NCBI GenBank assembly: GCA_045657105.1
Contig: JAZOSN010000032.1
Location: 1-64,000, forward strand
DNA from: SIG672 sp045657105
GTDB taxonomy: Bacteria; Bacillota; Clostridia; Oscillospirales; CAG-272
Length of the DNA stretch: 64,000 nucleotides
Direction: 5' to 3'
A program made the translations under genes and the position numbers. The notes beneath the pieces are model-generated. The model saw nothing but the letters and a program-made list of their open reading frames with translations, was not told where the DNA came from and did no database searches. This document shows positions 8,840-17,139 of this stretch, in pieces (position 1 is the first letter of the stretch; each line of letters starts with the position of its first letter).

Positions 8840-9928
8840 GTGAAGATATATATAATAATCGAAAATGATTTCGCCCAAACCGTCTGGGGAAAGGCTACCC
8901 TTGAAGGAATGAAGCACAGGGCGGCGGCTCTGAAACACGAGATATGCGAAGTGGACGGCACATACGTTGATTTTGAGGAGCAAAAGCGGATCGTTATACT
9001 TGTCGGAACTGATAACGCCTGGATAAACAAGACTCTCTGCGAGCTCTGGGATAAAAATATCCGCGCGATAGTTCTTAACTGTCAGCCCACCGAAATAGTC
9101 CCTGAAACAAGCTATATACTTATTGATTACGCCTGCGCGACCTACGAGAGTATTCAGTACCTGTATTCCTGCGGACGAAGAAAAATAGCGCTTTTTGCAA
9201 TAAATCCCGGATCAATAACCGATACGACAAAGCATAAAAGCTTCGTCGAGGTCGGGCTCTCGGAAGACGACGTCTATATAAGCAGTGACTCACTTTCCGA
9301 GTGCTACGACCGACTCAAAGCAAATATTTCAAGTTATAATGCGGTAATATGCGCTAACGATATTGCAGCGGTCGCTCTTATCCGCCGTCTTGAAGCGGAC
9401 GGAGTAAGGGTGCCCGAGGATATTTACATAGTCAGCTTCGGGAGCCTTCTTATCGGAAGATATTTTTCTCACAAGCTTACCACGATGACTCTTAACGACG
9501 AGGAGCTTGGACGTCAGGCGGTTTCGATGTACGCTTATCTCGTAAAAAGCGAGGTCGATATAAACGTCCGCGTGACGATCCCTTGCGAGCTCGTCATAGG
9601 AGATACAACCGAGTATCGCGCATCCGACAGACAAAAGCTTGCCCTTAAAAGCCATACGACCAACGATAACTATTTTTACAGTGACGCCGACGTGCGCGAG
9701 CTTATGAGTATCGAAAATTTCCTCACAAGATGTGACGATACCGATATTAAGATAATTTCGGGAATAATGAACGAAATGTCCTATGCGGATATAGGTGAGA
9801 AGGTCTATATATCGGAAAATGCGGTAAAATACCGCGTTAAAAGAATGCTCTCCTGCGTGAGCACTCAGTCGAAAAACGATTTTAAGCTTCTTATGAAAAC
9901 CTACTGCGAGAAGATCGCGGAAAAATAA
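8840..9928 (+). CDS. regulator: LacI-type effector domain with C-terminal LuxR-like HTH
   Basis: 362 residues. Residues 1-265 resemble the periplasmic-binding-protein fold of LacI/GalR regulators: VILVGTDNAWINKTL, YESIQYLYSCGRRKIALFAI, AVICANDIAAVALIRRL and VRVPEDIYIVSFG. The usual N-terminal LacI helix-turn-helix is absent. Instead the C-terminus (residues about 310-345, MSYADIGEKVYISENAVKYR) is a LuxR/GerE-type helix-turn-helix. GTG at 8840 was chosen because a GGGGG ribosome site (8828-8832) is 7 bases upstream; GTG at 8834 is too close. A hydrolase gene follows 25 bases downstream, so the regulator probably controls its own operon in response to a sugar (inference). Confidence 0.8.
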   Translation: MKIYIIIENDFAQTVWGKATLEGMKHRAAALKHEICEVDGTYVDFEEQKRIVILVGTDNAWINKTLCELWDKNIRAIVLNCQPTEIVPETSYILIDYACATYESIQYLYSCGRRKIALFAINPGSITDTTKHKSFVEVGLSEDDVYISSDSLSECYDRLKANISSYNAVICANDIAAVALIRRLEADGVRVPEDIYIVSFGSLLIGRYFSHKLTTMTLNDEELGRQAVSMYAYLVKSEVDINVRVTIPCELVIGDTTEYRASDRQKLALKSHTTNDNYFYSDADVRELMSIENFLTRCDDTDIKIISGIMNEMSYADIGEKVYISENAVKYRVKRMLSCVSTQSKNDFKLLMKTYCEKIAEK

Positions 9929-9953
9929 ACAAACACAAGGAAGGTACTAAGCA

Positions 9954-11054
9954 ATGGCAAAAACACAGTGGACGAAAGAAGCGGCTTGGGAGTGGTATAA
10001 CGCTCACCCCTGGATAAGAGGCTGCAATTTTATCGGAAGCGATTGCGCAAACCGCCGTGATAAATGGCAGAGCTATGGCAGGCAGGAAAGAATGAAGACT
10101 GCCGATGCCGAAATGGCACTTGCCGCAAAGATCGGATTCAATACTATCCGTCTTATCTCCGACTTTGACGTTTGGCTTCAAGAGAGAGAAAGCTATATGA
10201 GCGTGCTCGAGGAATATATCTCGATGGCGTCATCTCACGGACTTTCGGTTATGTACGTTCTCGCGCACGAGGCAGAGCCGCCCAGAGGAGAGGACGAGTA
10301 CGTTCCCAAGCCTCTCGGAGAGCAGATATATGCAAGAGGATACCATCAGGGACGCTTCCCGCTCTCGCCCGAGCAGCTTGCAAAGAAGCCCTGGCACGTT
10401 CTCGAAAGAGAGCCCACCCGTACTAAATTCCTTGAAATGGTTACCGAAACGGTAACTAAATATAAGGACGACGACAGAATACTCTGTTGGAACGTCTATA
10501 ACGAGCCCGGAAACCAGATCGGCGCACGCTCGATACCTCTGCTCGATCTTCTTTTTGAAACCGTCCGTGCCTGCGATCCCAAGCAGCCGCTTACCGCAGA
10601 CGTTTGGAGAAAGGTAGAAAACGGAAAGGGTAAGTTTGCAGAGGAGCATCACGCAATCGAGCTCTCCGACGTTATAAGCTTCCACTATTACGGCTCTTAC
10701 GTTCAGACCGTTTTGCAGATAGAGGAAATGAGAAAGCTCGAGCGTCCGCTTATGTGTACCGAGTGGCTCAACCGTATCAACCATAACGACGTAAAGGAGA
10801 TCTATCCGCTCTTCTATCTCGAAAATATCGCTTGCTACTGTTGGGGATTTGTTGCGGGTAAGACGCAGACAAACGAGCCTTGGGAGTCGCTCTGGAAGAA
10901 CTACTACGATCCGAAACAGGACGTTGACTACGATTTCACCAAATGGCAGCACGACCTTTTCAGAATAAACTACCGTCCGTATGATCCGCACGAAATCGAG
11001 CTTATCGAGCAGTTCAATAAGATTGCCGACAGTCACGATCCGAGCAAGAAATAA
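9954..11054 (+). CDS. clan GH-A glycoside hydrolase (cellulase/xylanase-like)
   Basis: 366 residues, a (beta/alpha)8 barrel hydrolase. The acid/base motif WNVYNEPGN (Glu184) and the nucleophile motif CTEWLNR (Glu270) are at the ends of the expected strands; NTIRLISDF and SDVISFHYYGSY are further barrel strands. The arrangement resembles GH5-like proteins often labelled 1,4-beta-xylanase. No signal peptide, so an intracellular enzyme acting on imported oligosaccharides is likely. AAGGAAGG precedes the ATG. It is in an operon with the upstream regulator and ends in a terminator. The substrate cannot be read from sequence. Confidence 0.85.
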   Translation: MAKTQWTKEAAWEWYNAHPWIRGCNFIGSDCANRRDKWQSYGRQERMKTADAEMALAAKIGFNTIRLISDFDVWLQERESYMSVLEEYISMASSHGLSVMYVLAHEAEPPRGEDEYVPKPLGEQIYARGYHQGRFPLSPEQLAKKPWHVLEREPTRTKFLEMVTETVTKYKDDDRILCWNVYNEPGNQIGARSIPLLDLLFETVRACDPKQPLTADVWRKVENGKGKFAEEHHAIELSDVISFHYYGSYVQTVLQIEEMRKLERPLMCTEWLNRINHNDVKEIYPLFYLENIACYCWGFVAGKTQTNEPWESLWKNYYDPKQDVDYDFTKWQHDLFRINYRPYDPHEIELIEQFNKIADSHDPSKK

Positions 11055-11060
11055 ACAGAT

Positions 11061-11088
11061 AAAACCATCGGGATTTCCGATGGTTTTT
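11061..11088 (+). terminator. intrinsic terminator
   Basis: The stem ACCATCGG/CCGATGGT with loop GATTT-like bases is followed by TTTTT, just after the hydrolase stop. Confidence 0.88.
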
Positions 11089-11156
11089 CTTTGTCATTAA
11101 AGCCCTGACGCGCGAATATAATAAATCAAAAAGATCCTCGAAAGGACGGTCGCGCC

Positions 11157-13787
11157 ATGCTCGGAAGAATGACGGAAAATATTAAAACCAGCGGTCTTAC
11201 CGCAACAGAAGTAGAGGCTTCGCGACAAAAATACGGGAGTAATGCTCTCGCACAGCCAAAGCGTAAGAGCTTTTTTTCGCGCTTTCTTTCAAACCTTTCA
11301 GATCCTATAATAAAGATACTTCTCGGCGCGCTTGCGATCAATATCATTTTTGCACTCGGAAGCTTTGATATAGCCGAAACGCTCGGAATAGTTGCCGCGA
11401 TACTTATCTCGACCGTTGTTTCGACCGCCTCTGAATACGGAAGCGAAAAAGCGTTTGAAAAGCTTCGCAGTGAGGGCGCAAGGGAATATTTCAGAACCCT
11501 TCGCGACGGCGCGGTCAAGGAGATACATATCGAGGATATAGTCGTAGGCGATATAGTTTTTCTATCTGCGGGCGAGAGAGTACCTGCCGACGGATTGCTT
11601 GTTTCGGGCGAGCTCAGTATAGATGAATCGGCGATAACAGGCGAAAGCAGTGAGGTGAAAAAGACCGCAGACTCGGTAGAAAACAGAATATTCAGAGGGA
11701 GCGTTATCTGTGTCGGTCAGGCGACGATGAGGGTGACGGCGGTAGGAGATAACACGCTTTACGGCGGAGCGGCAGGCGAGCTTGCCGCCGAAACGAGGGA
11801 AAGTCCGCTAAGGCTTCGACTGTCGCGCCTTGCAAAGCAGATAAGTCATATCGGATACGTCGCGGCAATCGCAGTTTCGCTCGCGTATTTTTTTAACGAT
11901 ATTTTTATTGACAGTGCCTTCGATAAAGGCGTTATTCTGTCAAAGCTCGGTGATTTTTCGTATGTTTATAATACTCTTATGCATGCTCTCACACTGGCTG
12001 TTACGGTCGTCGTAGTGTCGGTTCCTGAGGGACTTCCGATGATGATAACCGTCGTTCTTTCGTCGAATATGAAGAAAATGATGAGGGACAATATCCTCGT
12101 TCGGAAGCTCGTCGGAATTGAAACTGCGGGTAGTATGAATATCCTTTTCTGCGATAAGACCGGAACGCTCACGACCGGAAAGCAGAGTATCTGCGAGATA
12201 GTTTCGGGTGAGGGAGAGTCCTTTAAAAGCCAGAGAGCACTTGCTAAATGCGATAGCCTGTACGACCTGCTCGCTCTCGATGCCTCGTATAATACCGAGA
12301 GTCTTATGTCCTCGGGAAGAGCGCTCGGCGGTAACGCGACCGATAGAGCCTTCCGCACTTTTTTCGGATCGCCTGTATTTAAGGACTGCGCGGTAACGGG
12401 TAAGATTCCATTTACAAGCGAGAAAAAATACTCGGCAGTCAGACTGCGCCCGGGGAGAGGACAAAAGGAGCTTTGTATCGTAAGGGGCGCACCCGAGCTT
12501 ATCCTTCCAAACGTTGAAAGTATAGTCACTTCAAACGGCAAAATAGACAAGAGCTTTGATAAAAATAAGGTGTACGCGAGAATGCGCGAAATGACCTCTC
12601 AGGCAATCAGAGTTCTTGCCGTGGCTCTTTGTGAAAGCCTGCCCGAAAAGGGGCTTGCAGGGCAAAAATTTACGCTTGTCGCGCTCGTAGGAGTGCGTGA
12701 TAAGGTTCGTAGGGAAGCGAGAGCGGCGGTCGATGAGATACACGGCGCACTCGTTCAGGTAGTGATGCTCACGGGTGATAATAAGGAAACCGCAAGCGCG
12801 GTCGCCCGTGAATGCGGAGTAATCGGAAAATTTTCGGACAGTGTTGTCCTTACCGGCGAGGAGCTCTCGAAAATGAGCGATAAAGAGGTGAGCGAGATAC
12901 TCCCAAGACTCGCGGTCATAGCAAGAGCTCTGCCGGGGGATAAAAGTCGACTCGTTCGTATAGCGCAGGATATGCAGCTCGTCGTCGGAATGACGGGTGA
13001 CGGAGTAAACGACGCGCCTGCGCTCAAAAAAGCCGATATAGGCTTTGCTATGGGGAGTGGCACCGACGTTGCCAAGGAAGCAGGCGATATAGTCGTGCTT
13101 GATAATAATTTTAGGTCGATAGTCAAAGCGGTGCTGTACGGACGGACGATTTTTGCAAGTATACGAAAATTTATAACCTTTCAGCTCACGATGAACCTGT
13201 GCGCGGTCGCAGTGAGTCTTATCGGACCTTTTATCGGAATAGATACTCCGATAAGCGTAATACAGATGCTCTGGGTAAATATAATCATGGATACCCTGGG
13301 CGCGCTCGCGTTTGCAGGCGAGGCGGCGGTCAAGGATATAATGAAGGAAAAGCCGAAAAAGCGGAGCGAGGGACTGCTATCAAAATATATGATAGGGCAT
13401 ATCGTCTTTTCGGGGACGGTTACCGTCGCACTCTGCCTTACTTTCCTGTGCAGCAATAAAATAAAAGCCTTTTACGGCGCTTTTGACGATCCGACAAGAC
13501 ATCTCGGCGCGTTTTTCGGACTGTTCGTTTTTCTCGGAATATTCAACTGCTTCACCGCACGTACCGAGCGCGTAAATATCGGCGCGCATCTTGAAAAAAA
13601 CAGGGCGTTCATCTTAATAATGACGCTCGTTGCGGTAATACAGACGCTTATGATCTATTTCGGCGGAGCGACCTTCCGAACGCTGCCGCTTAGCTTCACC
13701 GAGCTTTCGTTCGTTGTGACTCTCGCCTTTCTCGTCGTTCCTGCGGATACTGTGTGGAAGGTGTTTCTACGGACGAGGCGTAAATAA
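11157..13787 (+). CDS. calcium-type P-type ATPase (PMCA-like)
   Basis: 876 residues with every landmark of a P2-type cation pump: N-terminal cation-ATPase domain, actuator TGES (ITGESSEV), membrane motif VPEGLPM in M4, phosphorylation site CDKTGTLT (Asp333), MLTGDN and the hinge TGDGVNDAPALKKADIG, then a C-terminal group of membrane helices. VPEGLP with NMKKMMRDNILVRKL places it with Ca2+ pumps of the plasma-membrane type. It lacks the N- and C-terminal calmodulin-like extensions of eukaryotes, as expected. Its role is ATP-driven Ca2+ (or Mn2+) export. It is monocistronic; the ion specificity is inferred from family. Confidence 0.93.
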   Translation: MLGRMTENIKTSGLTATEVEASRQKYGSNALAQPKRKSFFSRFLSNLSDPIIKILLGALAINIIFALGSFDIAETLGIVAAILISTVVSTASEYGSEKAFEKLRSEGAREYFRTLRDGAVKEIHIEDIVVGDIVFLSAGERVPADGLLVSGELSIDESAITGESSEVKKTADSVENRIFRGSVICVGQATMRVTAVGDNTLYGGAAGELAAETRESPLRLRLSRLAKQISHIGYVAAIAVSLAYFFNDIFIDSAFDKGVILSKLGDFSYVYNTLMHALTLAVTVVVVSVPEGLPMMITVVLSSNMKKMMRDNILVRKLVGIETAGSMNILFCDKTGTLTTGKQSICEIVSGEGESFKSQRALAKCDSLYDLLALDASYNTESLMSSGRALGGNATDRAFRTFFGSPVFKDCAVTGKIPFTSEKKYSAVRLRPGRGQKELCIVRGAPELILPNVESIVTSNGKIDKSFDKNKVYARMREMTSQAIRVLAVALCESLPEKGLAGQKFTLVALVGVRDKVRREARAAVDEIHGALVQVVMLTGDNKETASAVARECGVIGKFSDSVVLTGEELSKMSDKEVSEILPRLAVIARALPGDKSRLVRIAQDMQLVVGMTGDGVNDAPALKKADIGFAMGSGTDVAKEAGDIVVLDNNFRSIVKAVLYGRTIFASIRKFITFQLTMNLCAVAVSLIGPFIGIDTPISVIQMLWVNIIMDTLGALAFAGEAAVKDIMKEKPKKRSEGLLSKYMIGHIVFSGTVTVALCLTFLCSNKIKAFYGAFDDPTRHLGAFFGLFVFLGIFNCFTARTERVNIGAHLEKNRAFILIMTLVAVIQTLMIYFGGATFRTLPLSFTELSFVVTLAFLVVPADTVWKVFLRTRRK

Positions 13788-13794
13788 GCAAGAC

Positions 13795-13908
13795 GGATGA
13801 GGTGATCCCCGACCGATAATATCTCTGTATGCGAATTTTCGTACAACGGGGTACTACTCATCCACCACTGCGCTTCGCTTGTGGTCCCCCTTCTCTCGCA
13901 AGAGAAGG
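13795..13908. repeat. REP-like palindromic element
   Basis: A noncoding stretch built of nested inverted repeats: GGATGAG (13795) with CTCATCC (13857), CCCCG (13807) with CGGGG (13847), ACCAC/GTGGT around 13864-13885, and CCTTCTCT-CGCA-AGAGAAGG (13889-13908). The arrangement is typical of dispersed palindromic or MITE-like units. Only one copy is in the window. Confidence 0.5.
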
Positions 13909-13918
13909 CTTTGATAGG

Positions 13919-13949
13919 AAAAGAGCAGTTCGAGTGAACTGCTCTTTAG
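13919..13949. terminator. bidirectional hairpin terminator between the ATPase and murD
   Basis: AAAGAGCAGTTC-GAGT-GAACTGCTCTTT lies between convergent genes, 8 bases from the murD stop. Confidence 0.8.
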
Positions 13950-13956
13950 CTTTTTA

Positions 13957-15354
13957 TCATTCAATCTCCATTACCTTGCTAACGAAAAACTCTCCGCGCT
14001 CCTCGAAATTCTTGAACATATCAAAGCTGGCGCAGGCAGGGGAGAGAAGCACTATGTCGCCCGCTTTTGCTATTTCTGAGGCAACTCTTACGCTATCTGC
14101 GAGGTCTGTCGTTTCGTAAATTTCCGGCTTTTCTACGGCGCTCTTGTACTCCTTAGAGGAAACGAGTGCGCTCTTTATCTTGTCTTTCGTTGCACCGCAA
14201 AGGATCACCGCCTTCGCCTTTTCGCAAAGGGGCGCGGCGAGCGGCTCGAAGGGAATATTTTTATCGTATCCGCCGCAGAGAACTATTGTCTTTTGCACAA
14301 AATTCGAGAGCGCCGCCGCTGTTCTAGTCGGGCTTGAATCTATCGAACTGTTATAGTATTTTACGCCGCGAAGCTCGCGTACGAACTGACATCTGTGGGC
14401 AACTCCGCCGAAATTCTTTGCTACCTCGCATATCGACTCTGTTGAAACTATGCCGTAAAGCGCACCGATCGCCGCCATATAGTTCTCGACGTTGTGGCGT
14501 CCGGGAATCTTTATATCCGCGCTTTTCAGTATCGCATTTTCATTATAATATATAGTTCCGTCCTTTTCGTAAACCCTGTTTTCGCAGTCGGGAACGGATT
14601 TTGACGAGAAATATACGACCGTTCCTTTTGCGCTCTTTCCGAGCTCTCTTGTAACGGGGTTCTCCCAATTGAGCACGATGCGCGAGGAAGAGTCCTGATA
14701 TTTCATTACGTTCGCTTTCGCGTCGATGTATTCCTGCATACCGAGATGGTAGTCAAGATGGTTGGGAGTAACGTTCGTTATGACCGCGATCTCGGGGGAT
14801 TTTGCCATCGTGTGAAGCTGGAATGAGGAAAGCTCGGCTACCGAATAGCTGTTCTCGTCCATATCGTCAACGCGAGGGAGCAGAGGAAATCCGATATTTC
14901 CGCCGAGGAAGGTGTTTTTGCCGTCAGCTTCGAGGATCTTACTGATCACAGTCGTAGTCGTCGATTTTCCGTCGCTTCCGGTGATGCCTATCGTGCGAGC
15001 GGGGGTGATGTCGAAATAGAGCTGCATCTCAGATGTGATCTCGGCGCCTCTTTTCGCCGCCTCTATAAGCGAGGGCTTATCGAAACGGATACCCGGCGAG
15101 CGGAAAACTATGTCCTCGGTGATGTTTTCAAGATAGTTTTCTCCGCAGATAAGCGTGACTCCCTTGGCTTCAAGCGAAGCGGAAAGCTCACTTCCCAGCT
15201 TTTCGCGGTCCTTCATATCGCGCGCCACGACTCTTGCGCCGTATTTTAGCAAAAAATCAATAAGCGGAAGATTGGAAACGCCGATGCCGAGCACCGCCGC
15301 GCTTTTTCCGTTAAGCATATTTTTAAGATAGATTTCTCTCTCGGTCATGTTCAC
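13957..15354 (-). CDS. murD: UDP-N-acetylmuramoyl-L-alanine--D-glutamate ligase
   Basis: 465 residues. MurD adds D-glutamate to UDP-MurNAc-L-Ala in cytoplasmic peptidoglycan synthesis. Visible motifs: an N-terminal Rossmann-like domain (AAVLGIGVSNLPLIDFLL), the ATP site GITGSDGKSTTTT, the central ligase motif ITNVTPNHLDYH with a carbamylated-lysine region, and the C-terminal domain with GVAHRCQFV, SIDSSPTRT and LCGGYDKN. The GTG at 15354 is 10 bases after AGGA; the ATG two codons later is an alternative. It stands alone here rather than in the usual mra/mur cluster. Confidence 0.95.
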   Translation of the reverse strand: MNMTEREIYLKNMLNGKSAAVLGIGVSNLPLIDFLLKYGARVVARDMKDREKLGSELSASLEAKGVTLICGENYLENITEDIVFRSPGIRFDKPSLIEAAKRGAEITSEMQLYFDITPARTIGITGSDGKSTTTTVISKILEADGKNTFLGGNIGFPLLPRVDDMDENSYSVAELSSFQLHTMAKSPEIAVITNVTPNHLDYHLGMQEYIDAKANVMKYQDSSSRIVLNWENPVTRELGKSAKGTVVYFSSKSVPDCENRVYEKDGTIYYNENAILKSADIKIPGRHNVENYMAAIGALYGIVSTESICEVAKNFGGVAHRCQFVRELRGVKYYNSSIDSSPTRTAAALSNFVQKTIVLCGGYDKNIPFEPLAAPLCEKAKAVILCGATKDKIKSALVSSKEYKSAVEKPEIYETTDLADSVRVASEIAKAGDIVLLSPACASFDMFKNFEERGEFFVSKVMEIE

Positions 15355-15624
15355 AGTTTAAAATTCCTTTCGGAAGAATATTTTGGACTTTTATTGACTA
15401 TCATATATTATCATTATACATTGAGGAATGGAAGATATCAACAGATTTTTGAATATTTTTTGATTTTTTTGACAAAATTGATTTCGCGCTTTAAAGTGAC
15501 GGCGAAAAAGACTGAAAATTTTTGAAAAAAAGTTAAAAAAACTTGCCGAAAGATGTTGACAAATCGAATTTGTTCTGCTATAATACAAAACGTCGCCGAA
15601 AGTGCGATACCAAACATAAAACGT

Positions 15625-15695
15625 TGGGGAATTGTGTAACGGTAGCACAGCAGACTCTGACTCTGTATGTTGGGGTTCGAATCCCTATTCCCCAG
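15625..15695 (+). tRNA. tRNA-Gln (anticodon CUG)
   Basis: A 71-base cloverleaf: acceptor TGGGGAA pairs with TTCCCCA, the D arm contains AACGGTAGCAC, the anticodon stem is GCAGA/TCTGT around the loop CTCTGAC (anticodon CTG), and the T arm is GGGGTTCGAATCCC. The discriminator is G and CCA is not encoded. The codon read is CAG. Confidence 0.95.
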
Positions 15696-15701
15696 TAATG
15701 C

Positions 15702-15727
15702 AAAGGACGCCTTATGGCGTCCTTTTT
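15702..15727 (+). terminator. terminator of the tRNA-Gln gene
   Basis: AAAGGACGCC-TTAT-GGCGTCCTTTTT begins 7 bases after the tRNA. Confidence 0.9.
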
Positions 15728-15741
15728 GCGTTACTGAAAAA

Positions 15742-15867
15742 GGGAATAGGGATTCGAACAAGGAGGGAGCGAAGCGGAAGAAAACTCTCCGGGGGAGAGT
15801 TTTCGCCGACGTGGGCAACGAGCGGAGCGAGGCGATAGGCGCGCGGCGCGCCGGAAAAATCCCTATT
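15742..15867. repeat. inverted-repeat unit copying the tRNA 3' end
   Basis: GGGAATAGGGATTCGAAC (15742-15759) is the reverse complement of the T-arm and acceptor end of the adjacent tRNA-Gln. The 10 bases AATAGGGATT within it reappear inverted as AATCCCTATT at 15858-15867, so the 126-base unit has terminal inverted repeats. Inside is a strong hairpin AAAACTCTCC/GGAGAGTTTT (15781-15803). This looks like a small noncoding insertion next to a tRNA. Confidence 0.5.
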
Positions 15868-15986
15868 ACGATTTATGTTGAAAGCGCATCTTAAACGCGG
15901 CGGTAGGGGCTGGCGCCCACGACAGCCCGTTTGGCAAGGCGCAGGGCGTGTGAATCACGAAGCGAAAGCGGAGTGATTCCGAAAAG

Positions 15987-16229
15987 TTAGTTCTCAAATA
16001 ACTTCTCCATACTAACACCGAGAATTTTAGCAATTACAAAAATTTCTTTATCGGTAGCACTGCGAAGCTGACCTTCGAGCTTTGAATAACTTGTTGGATT
16101 CATATCATAACCCATGGTCTGTATTTTTGCAATGAAATCCTTTTGCTTGATTCCTTGTTCCTTGCGAAGCTTTTCTATATTTCTGCCAACTATGTTGGCG
16201 TTTCCGTATTCTTGCTTGCGAGTTTTCAT
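15987..16229 (-). CDS. XRE/Cro-CI family regulator
   Basis: 80 residues, almost entirely one helix-turn-helix domain: NIEKLRKEQGIKQKDFIAKI, then TSYSKLEGQLRSATDKEIFV and IAKILGVSMEKLF. It is divergent from the membrane protein gene, with palindromes of the ATTCC-GGAAT type in the shared promoter region, so autoregulation and control of the neighbour are likely (inference). Confidence 0.88.
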   Translation of the reverse strand: MKTRKQEYGNANIVGRNIEKLRKEQGIKQKDFIAKIQTMGYDMNPTSYSKLEGQLRSATDKEIFVIAKILGVSMEKLFEN

Positions 16230-16278
16230 GAATTTTATCCTTCTTAGTTCTTTTTTAGAATTATATCTCCGAAAAGTA

Positions 16279-16329
16279 TTGACAAAATTCCAAAAAAGAA
16301 TTATAATAAAATAAATTCCAAAACGGAAT
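16279..16329 (+). promoter_or_regulatory. consensus promoter with two operator-like palindromes
   Basis: A perfect TTGACA (16279), 17 bp, TATAAT (16302) promoter. One inverted repeat AATTC-C-AAAAAA-GAATT (16286-16302) fills the spacer and a second, ATTCC-AAAAC-GGAAT (16315-16329), covers the likely start of transcription. A related TTCTTTTTTAGAA sequence lies near 16249 on the XRE side. This fits repression by the divergently encoded XRE protein. Confidence 0.7.
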
Positions 16330-16352
16330 AATAACTTTGAAGGAGAAACAAG

Positions 16353-17033
16353 ATGAAAGAAGAAAAAATTATTTGCGAAGGAAATATGGGAGAGAATAAA
16401 ACTTCCAAAGGGTTACTTATCGGAGCAGTTATATTCATTATCACGGCATTCGCGATGATTCTTTATTGGTATAATAATTATGGAACACAACACTATTATG
16501 GTGGATATATGGATAAGTTTACTCCGTATACGGAACAATATGATAATGTTTTTGAATTTTATATTTATAACGGCTTCGATTTTTATTCGGAATGGGCTAC
16601 AATGTCATTTTGTATGTTGATGATGGCAGCTGTTTGTGTATTGATCAGCATTTTTCTTTGGCTTTTCTGGCGTTGCGAGCTTACGGTTACCAATAAAAGA
16701 GTTTACGGCAAGGCGGCTTTCGGAAAAAGAGTTGATCTTCCGTTAAAACAGATTTCTTCGCTCGGAATGGGAATTTTTGGACGTGTCAGTGTTTCGACCT
16801 CGTCCGGACATATAAGCTTTTGGCTTCTGGAAAACAAAGAAGAAATTTTTGCCGCTATTTCCGAGCTTGTCGGTAATTTTCAGGACGTTCCTCAAACCGG
16901 TGATAGATCGGGTGCGGCGGAAAGTCCCGAAGATGCAGCGGAAAGTATAAAGAAATTCAAGGAGCTTCTTGACGCAGGAGTTATAACTCAGGAGGAGTTT
17001 GACACGAAAAGAAAACAGATTTTAGGTCTGTGA
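16353..17033 (+). CDS. membrane protein with PH-like and SHOCT domains
   Basis: 226 residues. Two transmembrane segments (about 22-42 and 86-106) flank a short tyrosine-rich outer loop. After the second is a bacterial PH-like stretch (CELTVTNKRVYGKAAFGKRV, PLKQISSLGM). A SHOCT oligomerisation motif (ESIKKFKELLDAGVITQEEF) ends the protein. AAGGAG precedes the ATG. The function is unknown; the pair with an adjacent XRE regulator resembles small regulated membrane-stress or host-interaction modules. Confidence 0.75.
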   Translation: MKEEKIICEGNMGENKTSKGLLIGAVIFIITAFAMILYWYNNYGTQHYYGGYMDKFTPYTEQYDNVFEFYIYNGFDFYSEWATMSFCMLMMAAVCVLISIFLWLFWRCELTVTNKRVYGKAAFGKRVDLPLKQISSLGMGIFGRVSVSTSSGHISFWLLENKEEIFAAISELVGNFQDVPQTGDRSGAAESPEDAAESIKKFKELLDAGVITQEEFDTKRKQILGL

Positions 17034-17043
17034 TTACATCAAA

Positions 17044-17074
17044 ACAAAAACACGCCTTCGGGCGTGTTTTTCTC
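17044..17074 (+). terminator. intrinsic terminator
   Basis: AAACACGCC-TTC-GGGCGTGTTTTT, directly downstream of the SHOCT gene. Confidence 0.9.
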
Positions 17075-17080
17075 TTACAC

Positions 17081-17109
17081 TTGACAATCCGAATTATCTA
17101 TGCTAAAAT
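17081..17109 (+). promoter_or_regulatory. upp promoter
   Basis: TTGACA (17081), 17 bp, TAAAAT (17104). Confidence 0.7.
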
Positions 17110-17139
17110 CAAACAAAAGCACAAAAAGAGGGAAGTACA

